11,063 nt of DNA from an uncultured Clostridia bacterium (lineage in GTDB: Bacteria; Bacillota_A; Clostridia; Oscillospirales; Oscillospiraceae), in the NCBI GenBank assembly GCA_946410505.1, contig CAMKAP010000047.1:1-11063 (forward strand), read 5' to 3'. Every line of letters begins with the position of its first letter. Within the stretch, counting starts at the first letter, position 1. The translations under genes and the position numbers were made by a program. The notes beneath the pieces were generated by a model. That model ran no database searches and had not been told where the DNA came from. It saw nothing but the letters and a program-made list of their open reading frames with translations. Below are positions 1 to 4,627 of this stretch, one piece after another.

Positions 1-4
1 TTTC

Positions 5-193
5 TCAGTCGTTCGCGGGGATGATGTCCACCGCGAAGTCCTTGATCGTGTAGTTGCTGTAATCCTCGTACAGGCCACTGCGGACGGCCTGTGCAGCTTC
101 CCTGGCCTCGTCGATCGTCCCGAAGCGCTGCGTCCCGTCGTAGGACTTTGTCAGTCCGTCGCGGCCTGTGATGTCTGTCCTCAGCTTGTACAT
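5..193 (-). CDS. Small hypothetical protein (62 aa)
   Basis: Complete short ORF with an AAAGGAG ribosome site about 7 nt before its ATG, last of three same-strand genes that begin at 953. The protein reads as an N-terminal strand (MYKLRTDITG), a helix around residues 26-40 (TIDEAREAAQAVRSG) and a C-terminal strand (IKDFAVDIIP), which suggests a compact beta-alpha-beta fold. It has no signal peptide, membrane segment or cysteine pair. I do not recognise the family and assign no function. Only 20 nt separate it from the gene upstream, so co-transcription is very likely. Confidence is high that it is a gene. Confidence 0.75.
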   Translation of the reverse strand: MYKLRTDITGRDGLTKSYDGTQRFGTIDEAREAAQAVRSGLYEDYSNYTIKDFAVDIIPAND

Positions 194-213
194 GGTGTCG
201 GCTCCTTTCTGCC

Positions 214-459
214 TTAGTCGTCCGTGTAGTCCCGCAGGTAGTCGATCGCGTTCTGCACGCTGTCGGCTTCCTCGTTCAGCTCGTCGATCTTCTCGTCGAT
301 GGCATCCATGCGCCTTTCTTCCGCATCGGTGATCTCGCGTCCGTGATCACAAGCATTGTCGATGATCGCCTGCTTCTTCTCTTCGAGCTCCTCGATTTTC
401 AGCTCCAGCCTGTTGATGACATCCTCCAAGGATTCGACCTGTCTGTTCAGCTTGATCAT
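214..459 (-). CDS. Small acidic coiled-coil protein (81 aa), function unknown
   Basis: Start chosen at the ATG at 459 because it follows GAGGAGG at about 7 nt; the reading frame is open further upstream to 864, but that part is a shadow of the neighbouring gene. Residues 5-35 (beginning NRQVESLEDVINRLELKIEELEE) and residues 45-78 form two strongly heptad-like, charged helices separated by a short CDHGRE turn, consistent with a helical hairpin or coiled-coil dimer. There is no catalytic motif. It lies in the middle of the three-gene minus-strand block, after a GC hairpin in the gap to the upstream gene. It could be an adaptor or structural small protein; no function is claimed. Confidence 0.75.
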   Translation of the reverse strand: MIKLNRQVESLEDVINRLELKIEELEEKKQAIIDNACDHGREITDAEERRMDAIDEKIDELNEEADSVQNAIDYLRDYTDD

Positions 460-480
460 TCTCGCGTCCTCCTCTCGTTT

Positions 481-504
481 GCCGGGGCTTTGGCCCGCCC
501 CGGC
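481..504 (-). other. GC-rich intergenic hairpin without U-tract
   Basis: Perfect 8-bp stem GCCGGGGC/GCCCCGGC (481-488 with 497-504) around the loop TTTGGCCC. In the minus-strand transcript it lies between the stop codon at 519 and the ribosome site of the gene starting at 459. No T-run follows, so it is not a typical intrinsic terminator. It may protect mRNA ends or tune translation. Similar hairpins occur at 8822-8840 and 9617-9638. Confidence 0.6.
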
Positions 505-518
505 GTGGGCGTCTGTTC

Positions 519-953
519 TTACTTCTCCAGGCCTCTCAGGTAGTCCAGCACCTGATAGGTGCGCTGGAAGGTCTCGGTGTTCCTGTTGCCGACGGTCACT
601 TCGTAGGTGACCGTTCTGTCGACGGCGTAGCAGGTTCGGACGGTCACGTTCTCGTTCAGATCCCGGGTCCACTTGAGCATCATCAGCGGCGCCCAGAGCT
701 CCTGCAGATCGCTGCTCCAATGCTTGGCGTGCAGCTCCTTCAGCTGCTCGCGATCCTCGCTCTCCTCGAAGTAATCCAGGATGTACTCGATGCCCTGGAG
801 GAAGCTGTGCAGATGTTTGTAGGCATTGACGGCCTCGTCGATCTTGCTGCTGTCCTTGCCGCACTCGTACACCATATCGCGCAGCTCGTCAATCTCGTCA
901 CTCAGGTCAACACTCAGTCCGGCGGCAAACTGGATCGCGTTCAGCTTCATCAT
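519..953 (-). CDS. Hypothetical protein (144 aa), first gene of the left minus-strand operon
   Basis: Begins ATG ATG after a GAGGAGG ribosome site, about 55 nt downstream of a good promoter (-10 at 1009-1014). Residues 1-85 are predicted mostly helical and acidic (for example LSDEIDELRDMVYECG and LQGIEYILDYFEESEDREQ). Residues 90-144 look beta-rich (LNENVTVRTCYAVDRTVTYEVTVGN). No signal peptide, membrane segment or known active-site motif is visible. It is the lead gene of a three-gene block divergent from an Xre regulator, so it is probably controlled by it. The family is not recognised. It could be a lysogenic-conversion or superinfection-related accessory protein, or a host gene if the attachment site lies to its right; neither is shown. 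Confidence 0.75.
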   Translation of the reverse strand: MMKLNAIQFAAGLSVDLSDEIDELRDMVYECGKDSSKIDEAVNAYKHLHSFLQGIEYILDYFEESEDREQLKELHAKHWSSDLQELWAPLMMLKWTRDLNENVTVRTCYAVDRTVTYEVTVGNRNTETFQRTYQVLDYLRGLEK

Positions 954-1008
954 GGTTGTGTCCTCCTCGCGGTGGTCGTTTTGTTGTGTACCTCATCGGT
1001 ACGATGAT

Positions 1009-1038
1009 ATAATACACCCTGCCGGTTATGTTTGTCAA
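1009..1038 (-). promoter_or_regulatory. Promoter for the left minus-strand operon
   Basis: Read on the minus strand: -35 TTGACA (1038-1033), 18-bp spacer, -10 TATTAT (1014-1009). The -35 is inside the left arm of an 18-bp inverted repeat, so a protein bound to that repeat would control it. Confidence 0.8.
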
Positions 1039-1084
1039 TAGGGAAAAGTGGAAAATCTCACTTTTTTATTGACAAACATAACCG
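1023..1084. promoter_or_regulatory. Operator-like perfect 18-bp inverted repeat between divergent promoters
   Basis: Left arm CGGTTATGTTTGTCAATA (1023-1040) and right arm TATTGACAAACATAACCG (1067-1084) are exact reverse complements. A second inner match, AAAAGTG (1044-1050) with CACTTTT (1059-1065), extends the symmetry towards the centre. Each arm carries the TTGACA of one of two divergent promoters. The likely ligand is the Xre protein encoded at 1121, giving joint control of both sides; this is inferred from position. As RNA the sequence would also form a long hairpin, but both mapped promoters should start outside it. Confidence 0.8.
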
Positions 1085-1098
1085 CAATGGTGTATCAT
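1069..1098 (+). promoter_or_regulatory. Promoter for the small Xre regulator
   Basis: -35 TTGACA (1069-1074), 18-bp spacer, -10 TATCAT (1093-1098), about 23 nt before the start codon at 1121. Its -35 and following bases match the divergent promoter almost base for base, so the two promoters are mirror images. Confidence 0.8.
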
Positions 1099-1120
1099 CT
1101 CGACGAAGGGAGGGACAACC

Positions 1121-1366
1121 ATGGTATCAGACAAAATCCGTGCCGCGCTGACCCTGGCCGGGAAACAGCAGAAAGACCTGGCTGAGATCTACGGCACCTC
1201 CACCCAGGCGATCAACAACAAGATGAGCCTCAACAGATTCACAGCCGACGACCTGATCAGGATAGCGGAGTTCACCGGGTGCCACCTGGCACTCATCTAC
1301 CCGGACGGCAGCCAGCTGGTTTTCACGCCGGAGGACATCCGCCAAAAGGAACAGACCGGAGAGTAA
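1121..1366 (+). CDS. Small Xre/Cro-type HTH transcriptional regulator (81 aa)
   Basis: ATG preceded by GGGAGGGACAACC. Residues 4-57 fit a five-helix Xre/lambda-Cro-type domain: DKIRAALTLAGK is helix 1, QKDLAEIYG is helix 2, STQAINNKMSLN is the recognition helix and turn, and TADDLIRIAEFTG follows. The short beta-like tail (LALIYPDGSQLVFTPEDI) is typical of small single-domain regulators widespread in Firmicutes mobile elements. It should bind the 18-bp inverted repeat immediately upstream and so control itself and the divergent three-gene operon. The stop codon lies in the loop of its own terminator. No protease or sensor domain is present, so any signal input must come from elsewhere. Confidence 0.85.
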   Translation: MVSDKIRAALTLAGKQQKDLAEIYGTSTQAINNKMSLNRFTADDLIRIAEFTGCHLALIYPDGSQLVFTPEDIRQKEQTGE

Positions 1367-1381
1367 ATCTCCGGCCTTTTT
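1356..1381 (+). terminator. Intrinsic terminator of the small Xre gene
   Basis: Stem CCGGAGA/TCTCCGG (1356-1362 with 1368-1374) and then CCTTTTT to 1381. The stop codon TAA (1364-1366) is in the loop. Confidence 0.8.
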
Positions 1382-1520
1382 CGTTCCGTCCATCGTGAGG
1401 CGTGCTGTCGCGAGTTGCAACAAGGGAATTTCGCGTCCTGGGCGCTCGGACGATAATTTCCCCATCCGAAGCCTGAAGGGCCTTAGAACGCAAATTCTCG
1501 GGGTTGTAGCGCGTCCAAAT

Positions 1521-1559
1521 AAAAAAAGGCCATGCTCCATGTCTGGAACACAGCCTTTT
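1521..1559 (-). terminator. Intrinsic terminator of the integrase gene
   Basis: In the minus-strand RNA, 16 consecutive pairs, four of them G-U wobbles, form between 1559-1544 and 1539-1524 around a 4-nt loop, followed by a run of U from 1527 to 1521. It begins 8 nt after the integrase stop codon. The 140 nt between this and the terminator at 1381 contain no supportable gene. Confidence 0.85.
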
Positions 1560-1566
1560 GCGCCGA

Positions 1567-3183
1567 TCATCTGAGATCAGCATATGCGACTTCGAGAACA
1601 AACAGTCCAGAGACCATGTAGATCGTCGGTGTTCGTCCAGCGAAGGAGTGGTGGAGCATACCGGAGTCTGCGCGAACACTGGTGTCGGCTTGCTCCTCGG
1701 TGTCGTCGATATCAAAGGGGATGTCTGTGCTGTCGGGGCCGCCCGGCGGCGTGTAGTTAAACACCAACCGCATGCGATCGTCGTAGAAGTACACGCGGCG
1801 AAGGAACATGTCAAAGAGCAGCTCCTGGTAGCGCTTGTCCTCCAGGTCGCCGGCACGGACGAGGGAGAGGGCCGCGACGATCATTTCCCGCGGGATGCTG
1901 TCCAGGCTGTTCTTGGTGGCCAGGGCGATCTTCCCGGTCAGCTCGGACCGCTGCGCCTCCAGCTCCTCCAGGCGCTCCTTGGTGGAGGATGTGATGATGC
2001 CCTGCTCGATCGCGCGCACCAGGTTGGCAATGCCGGCTTCCACCTGCTTGAGCTCTTTCCGGAGCAGCTGCAGCTCGACCGGCTCCGCGTGTTTATCTTG
2101 GTACTCGACGGTTTTGTCTGCGAGCCATTCGATCATCCCGTCCTGGAGCACGTACTCCTTCAGCGCCCTGGCTACCATGTACTCCGCGCGTTCCCGGGTG
2201 ATGTTCTCCTTGCGGCAGGCATGCTCGGTGTCGCGCTGCTTGCAGACGTAGTAGGCATGGAGCTGGCCGTTTCGGCTGGTGCCCGAGCGCCCGATCATCG
2301 GGGCCTTGCACTCGCCGCAGTATGCTTTCCCTGTGAGCAGATACACGCTGTTTTCCCTCCTCTTCCCGATCGGAGCATTCCGCGGGTTCTTTTTTCGTTT
2401 GAGGTATTCCTGGACGGCGCGGAAGGTCTCCTCGTCGATGATCGCCGGGATGCCGCCCGCGACCCTCAGATCTCCGCAGATGTAATAACCGGCATACTTT
2501 TCGTTGGAGAGCATCGTCTCGAAGGACGTCCGGCCCCATTCCCTGCCGCGCTTGGTGCGGATGCCGCGCTCGTTGAGATCCCGGGCGATGGCGATGATCT
2601 GCTCGCCGTTCAGCACGCGCCGGAAGATCTCGCGCACGATGGCGGCCTCCTCCGGGACGATGGCATACTTCCCGTCCGGCCCCTTGGTGTAGCCCAAGGG
2701 CACGTTGGTGACCACCATGCACTTGCGTGCATTGTCGGTCAGGCCGCGGCGGATCTTGGCGGAGAGCTCCCGGCTGTAGTATTCGGCCAGGCCCTCCAGC
2801 ATGGACTCCAGGAGGACGCCGGTCGGATCATCGCTGATGTTCTCCATGGCCGACAGCACCTTGACGCCGTTGTCCTTGAGGATGCGCTTGTACACGACGC
2901 TGTCGTAGCGGTCGCGGGCGAAGCGGTCCAGGGAGTACACGATGACATAGTCAAAGGCGCCCTTCTTCGCGTCGTTGACCATGCGCTGGAACTCCGGCCG
3001 GTTGTCGTTGGTGCCGGTGAGCGCGCGGTCGGCATAGACGCCGATGATCTGCAGCTCCTGCCGCTCGGCGAACTCCTGGTCCACCCTGACCTGCTGCTCG
3101 ATCGAGACATCCCGCTGCGTGTGCGATGAGTACCTGGCGTAGATGACGGCGAGCTTGCGCGGCTGCGCCTTGTCCTTGGGCAC
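1567..3183 (-). CDS. Large serine recombinase (phage integrase), 538 aa
   Basis: Catalyses site-specific recombination between phage and host attachment sites through a covalent serine-DNA intermediate. The resolvase domain spans about residues 11-155, with the nucleophile in YARYSS (Ser19 by family position) and the active-site arginines in DRFARD (residues 86-91). A recombinase domain follows (about 160-265). A zinc ribbon is visible at Cys289, Cys292, Cys314 and Cys323, and a coiled coil at about 365-425, both typical of large serine integrases. Length is normal for the family. The start is GTG at 3183, with GGGAGGA about 9 nt upstream. An ATG at 3191 is in another frame and too close to the ribosome site. 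The last 28 residues are unusually hydrophobic (SGLFVLEVAYADLR at the end). An AT-rich repeat island lies upstream. It may also act in excision with a directionality factor. Confidence 0.95.
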   Translation of the reverse strand: MPKDKAQPRKLAVIYARYSSHTQRDVSIEQQVRVDQEFAERQELQIIGVYADRALTGTNDNRPEFQRMVNDAKKGAFDYVIVYSLDRFARDRYDSVVYKRILKDNGVKVLSAMENISDDPTGVLLESMLEGLAEYYSRELSAKIRRGLTDNARKCMVVTNVPLGYTKGPDGKYAIVPEEAAIVREIFRRVLNGEQIIAIARDLNERGIRTKRGREWGRTSFETMLSNEKYAGYYICGDLRVAGGIPAIIDEETFRAVQEYLKRKKNPRNAPIGKRRENSVYLLTGKAYCGECKAPMIGRSGTSRNGQLHAYYVCKQRDTEHACRKENITRERAEYMVARALKEYVLQDGMIEWLADKTVEYQDKHAEPVELQLLRKELKQVEAGIANLVRAIEQGIITSSTKERLEELEAQRSELTGKIALATKNSLDSIPREMIVAALSLVRAGDLEDKRYQELLFDMFLRRVYFYDDRMRLVFNYTPPGGPDSTDIPFDIDDTEEQADTSVRADSGMLHHSFAGRTPTIYMVSGLFVLEVAYADLR

Positions 3184-3201
3184 GCTGTCATTCCTCCCTT
3201 C

Positions 3202-3264
3202 GTGTCATCCGAGGATCATTGCGTATCATTCGCGTATCATCGAGTATCATTCGAGTATCATTCC
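3202..3264 (+). repeat. Tandem GTATCAT array with 10-11 bp period
   Basis: Six consecutive units start at 3202, 3213, 3223, 3234, 3244 and 3255. Four contain GTATCAT followed by TCG, CG or TCC; the first two are degenerate (GTGTCATCCGA, GGATCATTGC). The spacing is one helical turn, so all units face the same side of the DNA. The array sits just upstream of the integrase start. It could be a protein-binding array for regulation, recombination or replication; the bound protein is unknown. Confidence 0.75.
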
Positions 3265-3275
3265 TTTGTGCTGGT

Positions 3276-3298
3276 ACTATGTAAGTTACTTGCATAGT
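3276..3298. promoter_or_regulatory. 23-bp dyad symmetric site upstream of the integrase
   Basis: ACTATGTAAGT, a central T, then ACTTGCATAGT: 11-bp arms with one mismatch. It sits about 95 nt upstream of the integrase start and just downstream of a TATAAT (minus strand, 3349-3344), so it could be an operator on the integrase transcript or part of an attachment site. Confidence 0.5.
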
Positions 3299-3343
3299 TA
3301 TGTTTATTGTATAAGATATTTACCTACTTGTTCTCTATACGAT

Positions 3344-3349
3344 ATTATA
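3344..3349 (-). promoter_or_regulatory. Candidate -10 element for the integrase gene
   Basis: Consensus TATAAT on the minus strand, about 160 nt before the integrase start. No good -35 is seen at 16-18 bp (best CCTACA), so the assignment is weak; AT-rich DNA gives such matches by chance. Confidence 0.3.
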
Positions 3350-3379
3350 TACAGCTCATATTCTTACTGTAGGATATAT

Positions 3380-3465
3380 CTATAAGAGAGAGATATAGTA
3401 CAATAAGAGAGATATAAGACGAGATAGAGAGTATAGTACATAAAGAGAGAGATATATAATATACA
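3380..3465. repeat. Degenerate AG-rich direct repeats, about 20 bp each
   Basis: Four related units in a row: the first begins ATAAGAGAGAGATATAGTAC, the second ATAAGAGAGATATAAGACG, the third AGATAGAGAGTATAGTAC and the fourth TAAAGAGAGAGATATATAAT. The last unit can also pair with the TCTTCTCTCTTT at 3471-3482. Low-complexity sequence; its role is unknown. Confidence 0.5.
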
Positions 3466-3504
3466 TACACTCTTCTCTCTTTCTTTTGGTTCTTTTCTTT
3501 CTCT

Positions 3505-3537
3505 CTAACGCGATGATACTCCGATGATACGCATCAT
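3505..3537 (-). CDS. Possible 10-codon leader ORF with tandem ribosome sites
   Basis: On the minus strand two AGGAGGATCA repeats, 2 nt apart, lead directly into ATG ATG CGT ATC ATC GGA GTA TCA TCG CGT TAG (MMRIIGVSSR). The ribosome-site quality is as good as for the real genes nearby, but so short an ORF can occur by chance, and its codons coincide with inverted copies of the GTATCAT repeat. It would lie upstream of the integrase on the same strand. Confidence 0.25.
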   Translation of the reverse strand: MMRIIGVSSR

Positions 3538-3559
3538 GATCCTCCTCGTGATCCTCCTG

Positions 3560-3603
3560 GGGCGGCAGCCGAAGCCTGCACCTCAGCGCCGCAGCTGCCG
3601 CCC
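3560..3603. other. Long-looped GC hairpin downstream of the zinc-ribbon gene
   Basis: Perfect 10-bp stem GGGCGGCAGC/GCTGCCGCCC (3560-3569 with 3594-3603) and a 24-nt loop that can pair internally. It begins 16 nt past the stop codon of the gene at 3620-3829. There is no U-tract on either strand, so a simple intrinsic terminator is unlikely, though it may stabilise the 3' end. Confidence 0.5.
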
Positions 3604-3619
3604 ATCTCACTGACAAACC

Positions 3620-3829
3620 TCACAGCTTCACGGTGAAGGTGTGGCCGCACTTCTTGCAGTAAAAGGTGGCCTCCTTCTTCCCGGACATCAGGCCGGCGGC
3701 CGCGCCGAACGGGCCCAGGAGAGCGCCGCCAACGGCACCCTTGACAAGGCCGGCCTTTTTCTGGACGCCCACCGGCTCCACGTCGGTGCTGCGGCAGGTG
3801 ATGCGGGGACACTGGATCTTCTTGCTCAT
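3620..3829 (-). CDS. Small zinc-ribbon protein with glycine-rich hydrophobic linker (69 aa)
   Basis: The ATG at 3829 follows GAGGAGG and is preferred over an upstream ATG at 3886, which has no ribosome site. Two cysteine pairs flank the protein: Cys7/Cys12 (CPRITC) and Cys58/Cys61 (CKKC), consistent with one four-cysteine zinc ribbon. Between them residues 28-50 (LVKGAVGGALLGPFGAAAGL and on) form a glycine/alanine-rich segment that could pack against a membrane or another helix. Short proteins with this design (split zinc ribbon plus GA-rich middle) are common in Firmicutes phages and mobile elements, where they have no defined role. Transcribed alone, between the AT-rich island and the repressor region. 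Confidence 0.8.
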   Translation of the reverse strand: MSKKIQCPRITCRSTDVEPVGVQKKAGLVKGAVGGALLGPFGAAAGLMSGKKEATFYCKKCGHTFTVKL

Positions 3830-3870
3830 GGTATACCTCCTCACACTTTGTAAAAAACAATCACGAAAAC

Positions 3871-3899
3871 CTGACAGATTGGTCAAAGCCTGCTACAAT
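3871..3899 (+). promoter_or_regulatory. Promoter for the 46-aa ORF
   Basis: -35 CTGACA (3871-3876), 17-bp spacer, -10 TACAAT (3894-3899), 45 nt before the start codon at 3944. One mismatch in each hexamer. Confidence 0.65.
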
Positions 3900-3943
3900 A
3901 GTTTCCGCCACCGGTGAGTATCAAAACCAGAGGTGCAGATGGT

Positions 3944-4084
3944 ATGAAACTGAATAAGGCGGATCTCATTGACCAGGTGGTTTGGCTGCTGGAGCGGCTG
4001 AGCGTCCGACAGATTTTGCGTGTGCTGAGCCTGGCAAACAGGATCTTCGTCACCGAGGCCACGTCTGAGCGTGACACACGCTGA
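3944..4084 (+). CDS. Small helical protein (46 aa), function unknown
   Basis: The ORF reads MKLNKADLIDQVVWLLERLS then VRQILRVLSLANRIFVTEAT then SERDTR. It has a GAGGTG ribosome site 8 nt before the ATG, its own promoter and a strong terminator 10 nt after the stop, which together make a complete single-gene unit. Residues 6-36 form one or two amphipathic helices with hydrophobic positions at regular spacing; there is no HTH or cysteine motif. Its pattern resembles the C-terminal helices of small Firmicutes phage repressors, so a role in protein-protein contacts with a regulator is possible but not shown. It converges with the repressor gene and shares its terminator region. Confidence 0.65.
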   Translation: MKLNKADLIDQVVWLLERLSVRQILRVLSLANRIFVTEATSERDTR

Positions 4085-4094
4085 CCGGAAATAC

Positions 4095-4132
4095 AAAGAG
4101 GGACATCCTTCGCGGGGTGTCCCTCTTTTTTG
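4095..4132. terminator. Strong terminator, probably bidirectional, between the 46-aa gene and the repressor
   Basis: Stem AAAGAGGGACA (4095-4105) with TGTCCCTCTTT (4118-4128), 12-nt loop, and T-run 4125-4131 on the plus strand. On the minus strand the stem begins 8 nt after the repressor stop codon and is followed by TTTGTATTT, a weaker U-tract. Confidence 0.9.
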
Positions 4133-4135
4133 TTT

Positions 4136-4525
4136 TCAAGGTTCTTTGCTTTGATCGCTTCTCGCCTGATCGACGGCATCCACGATGTAGGTCATGAAAT
4201 CGCGAAGCGCTGCCCAGGCTTCCGGCGGCATTTGCGACAATTCACGGAATACGTCTTTCAGATGATCGTCTGCATCAGGAGCATACTTGTCGATCAGACT
4301 GTCGCCCGTGGTCTCGTACATCGGGCCTTCTCCTGTGGTCAGCCATTTATACATGCAGTGGAACTCGGCACAGATGAGCTTGATCGTCTTCTCGTCCGGA
4401 ATGACTCGACCGGTTTCATACTTGGAAATGGCGGCCAGCTGCACGCCCAGCATTTTGCCGAGATCCTCCTGAGTGACGTTCCTGTCTTTGCGGAGCATTC
4501 TAATCCGCTCGCCTATCGAATCCAT
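4136..4525 (-). CDS. CI-like phage repressor, Xre family HTH (129 aa)
   Basis: Keeps the lytic early promoter off. Residues 3-62 form an Xre/HTH_3 domain: IGERIRMLRKDRNVT (helix 1), QEDLGKMLG (helix 2), QLAAISKYETGR (recognition helix) and DEKTIKLICAEF, ending in the usual WLTTGEG. Residues 85-120 (LKDVFRELSQMPPEAWAALR and on) are helical and probably mediate dimerisation. No peptidase S24 domain is present, so induction is unlikely to use RecA-stimulated self-cleavage; an antirepressor or a protease of the ImmA type would be needed, and none is seen here. The start ATG at 4525 follows GAGGAGG. Three operator copies lie in the divergent control region, one overlapping the -35 of this gene's own promoter, which implies autoregulation. 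Confidence 0.9.
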   Translation of the reverse strand: MDSIGERIRMLRKDRNVTQEDLGKMLGVQLAAISKYETGRVIPDEKTIKLICAEFHCMYKWLTTGEGPMYETTGDSLIDKYAPDADDHLKDVFRELSQMPPEAWAALRDFMTYIVDAVDQARSDQSKEP

Positions 4526-4545
4526 GGTGTCACCTCCTCGCCGTC

Positions 4546-4574
4546 AGTATATCACATAGAAAAATATCTTGCAA
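4546..4574 (-). promoter_or_regulatory. Repressor (lysogeny) promoter
   Basis: Minus strand: -35 TTGCAA (4574-4569), 17-bp spacer, -10 TATACT (4551-4546). The -35 lies in the centre of operator 1, so repressor bound there should compete with polymerase. Confidence 0.7.
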
Positions 4575-4578
4575 GATA
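4565..4578. promoter_or_regulatory. Operator O1
   Basis: TATCTTGCAAGATA, a perfect 14-bp palindrome, over the -35 of the repressor promoter. It is the most symmetric of the three copies. Confidence 0.85.
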
Positions 4579-4597
4579 GAAAATTTGAAATTTACAC

Positions 4598-4626
4598 TTG
4601 ACAAATGTCTTGCAAGATATTATTAT
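4598..4626 (+). promoter_or_regulatory. Early lytic promoter
   Basis: -35 TTGACA (4598-4603), exactly 17-bp spacer, -10 TATTAT (4621-4626). It drives the plus-strand block that begins at 4683. Operator 2 fills the spacer and operator 3 covers the transcription start area. Confidence 0.85.
4606..4619. promoter_or_regulatory. Operator O2
   Basis: TGTCTTGCAAGATA; the core TCTTGCAAGA is perfectly symmetric. It sits between -35 and -10 of the early promoter, so occupancy blocks polymerase. Centre-to-centre distance to O1 is 41 bp. Confidence 0.85.
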
Positions 4627-4627
4627 G

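Larger units (their letters stand above)
3184..3619. other. AT-rich non-coding island with several repeat families
   Basis: This is the only gap over 300 nt. From left to right it holds the integrase ribosome site, the GTATCAT array (3202-3264), a 23-bp dyad (3276-3298), AT-rich sequence, AG-rich direct repeats of about 20 bp (3380-3465), a pyrimidine tract (3470-3506), two inverted GATGATAC copies (3511-3530), a 10-codon ORF on the minus strand, and a GC hairpin (3560-3603). Open frames across it are low-complexity and lack ribosome sites. It may contain the integrase promoter, part of an attachment site or an origin; none of these is proven. Confidence 0.7.

Noticed and set aside
214..864. 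Upstream extension of the 81-aa gene to a 216-aa protein
   Set aside because: The extra part is arginine- and glutamine-rich shadow sequence over the 144-aa gene; the ATG at 459 has a clear ribosome site.
1380..1520. tRNA or attachment core between the two terminators
   Set aside because: No cloverleaf, no GGTTCGA-type T-loop and no second copy of the segment found in the window.
1323..1620. Possible minus-strand protein beyond the integrase end (reading IWTRYNPENLRSKALQ and on)
   Set aside because: The open frame crosses the integrase terminator and the end of the Xre gene, and has no ribosome site. It looked slightly protein-like but there is nothing to support it.
1558..3129. Long plus-strand open frame of 523 codons
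   Set aside because: It is antisense to the serine recombinase, has no ribosome site and its product has low-complexity V/L/D/G-rich composition expected of a shadow of GC-rich coding DNA. The minus strand shows catalytic and zinc motifs.
3202..3264. CRISPR-like repeat array
   Set aside because: Units are only 10-11 bp and directly adjacent, with no spacers and no cas genes.
3143..3616. Open frames in the AT-rich island (for example 3143-3385 plus, 3380-3616 minus)
   Set aside because: Products are Y/S/I/L/R-rich simple sequence from repeats, with no ribosome site.
4136..4525. LexA/CI-type self-cleaving repressor
   Set aside because: At 129 aa it is too short for a peptidase S24 domain and no Ser-Lys catalytic pair region is present.
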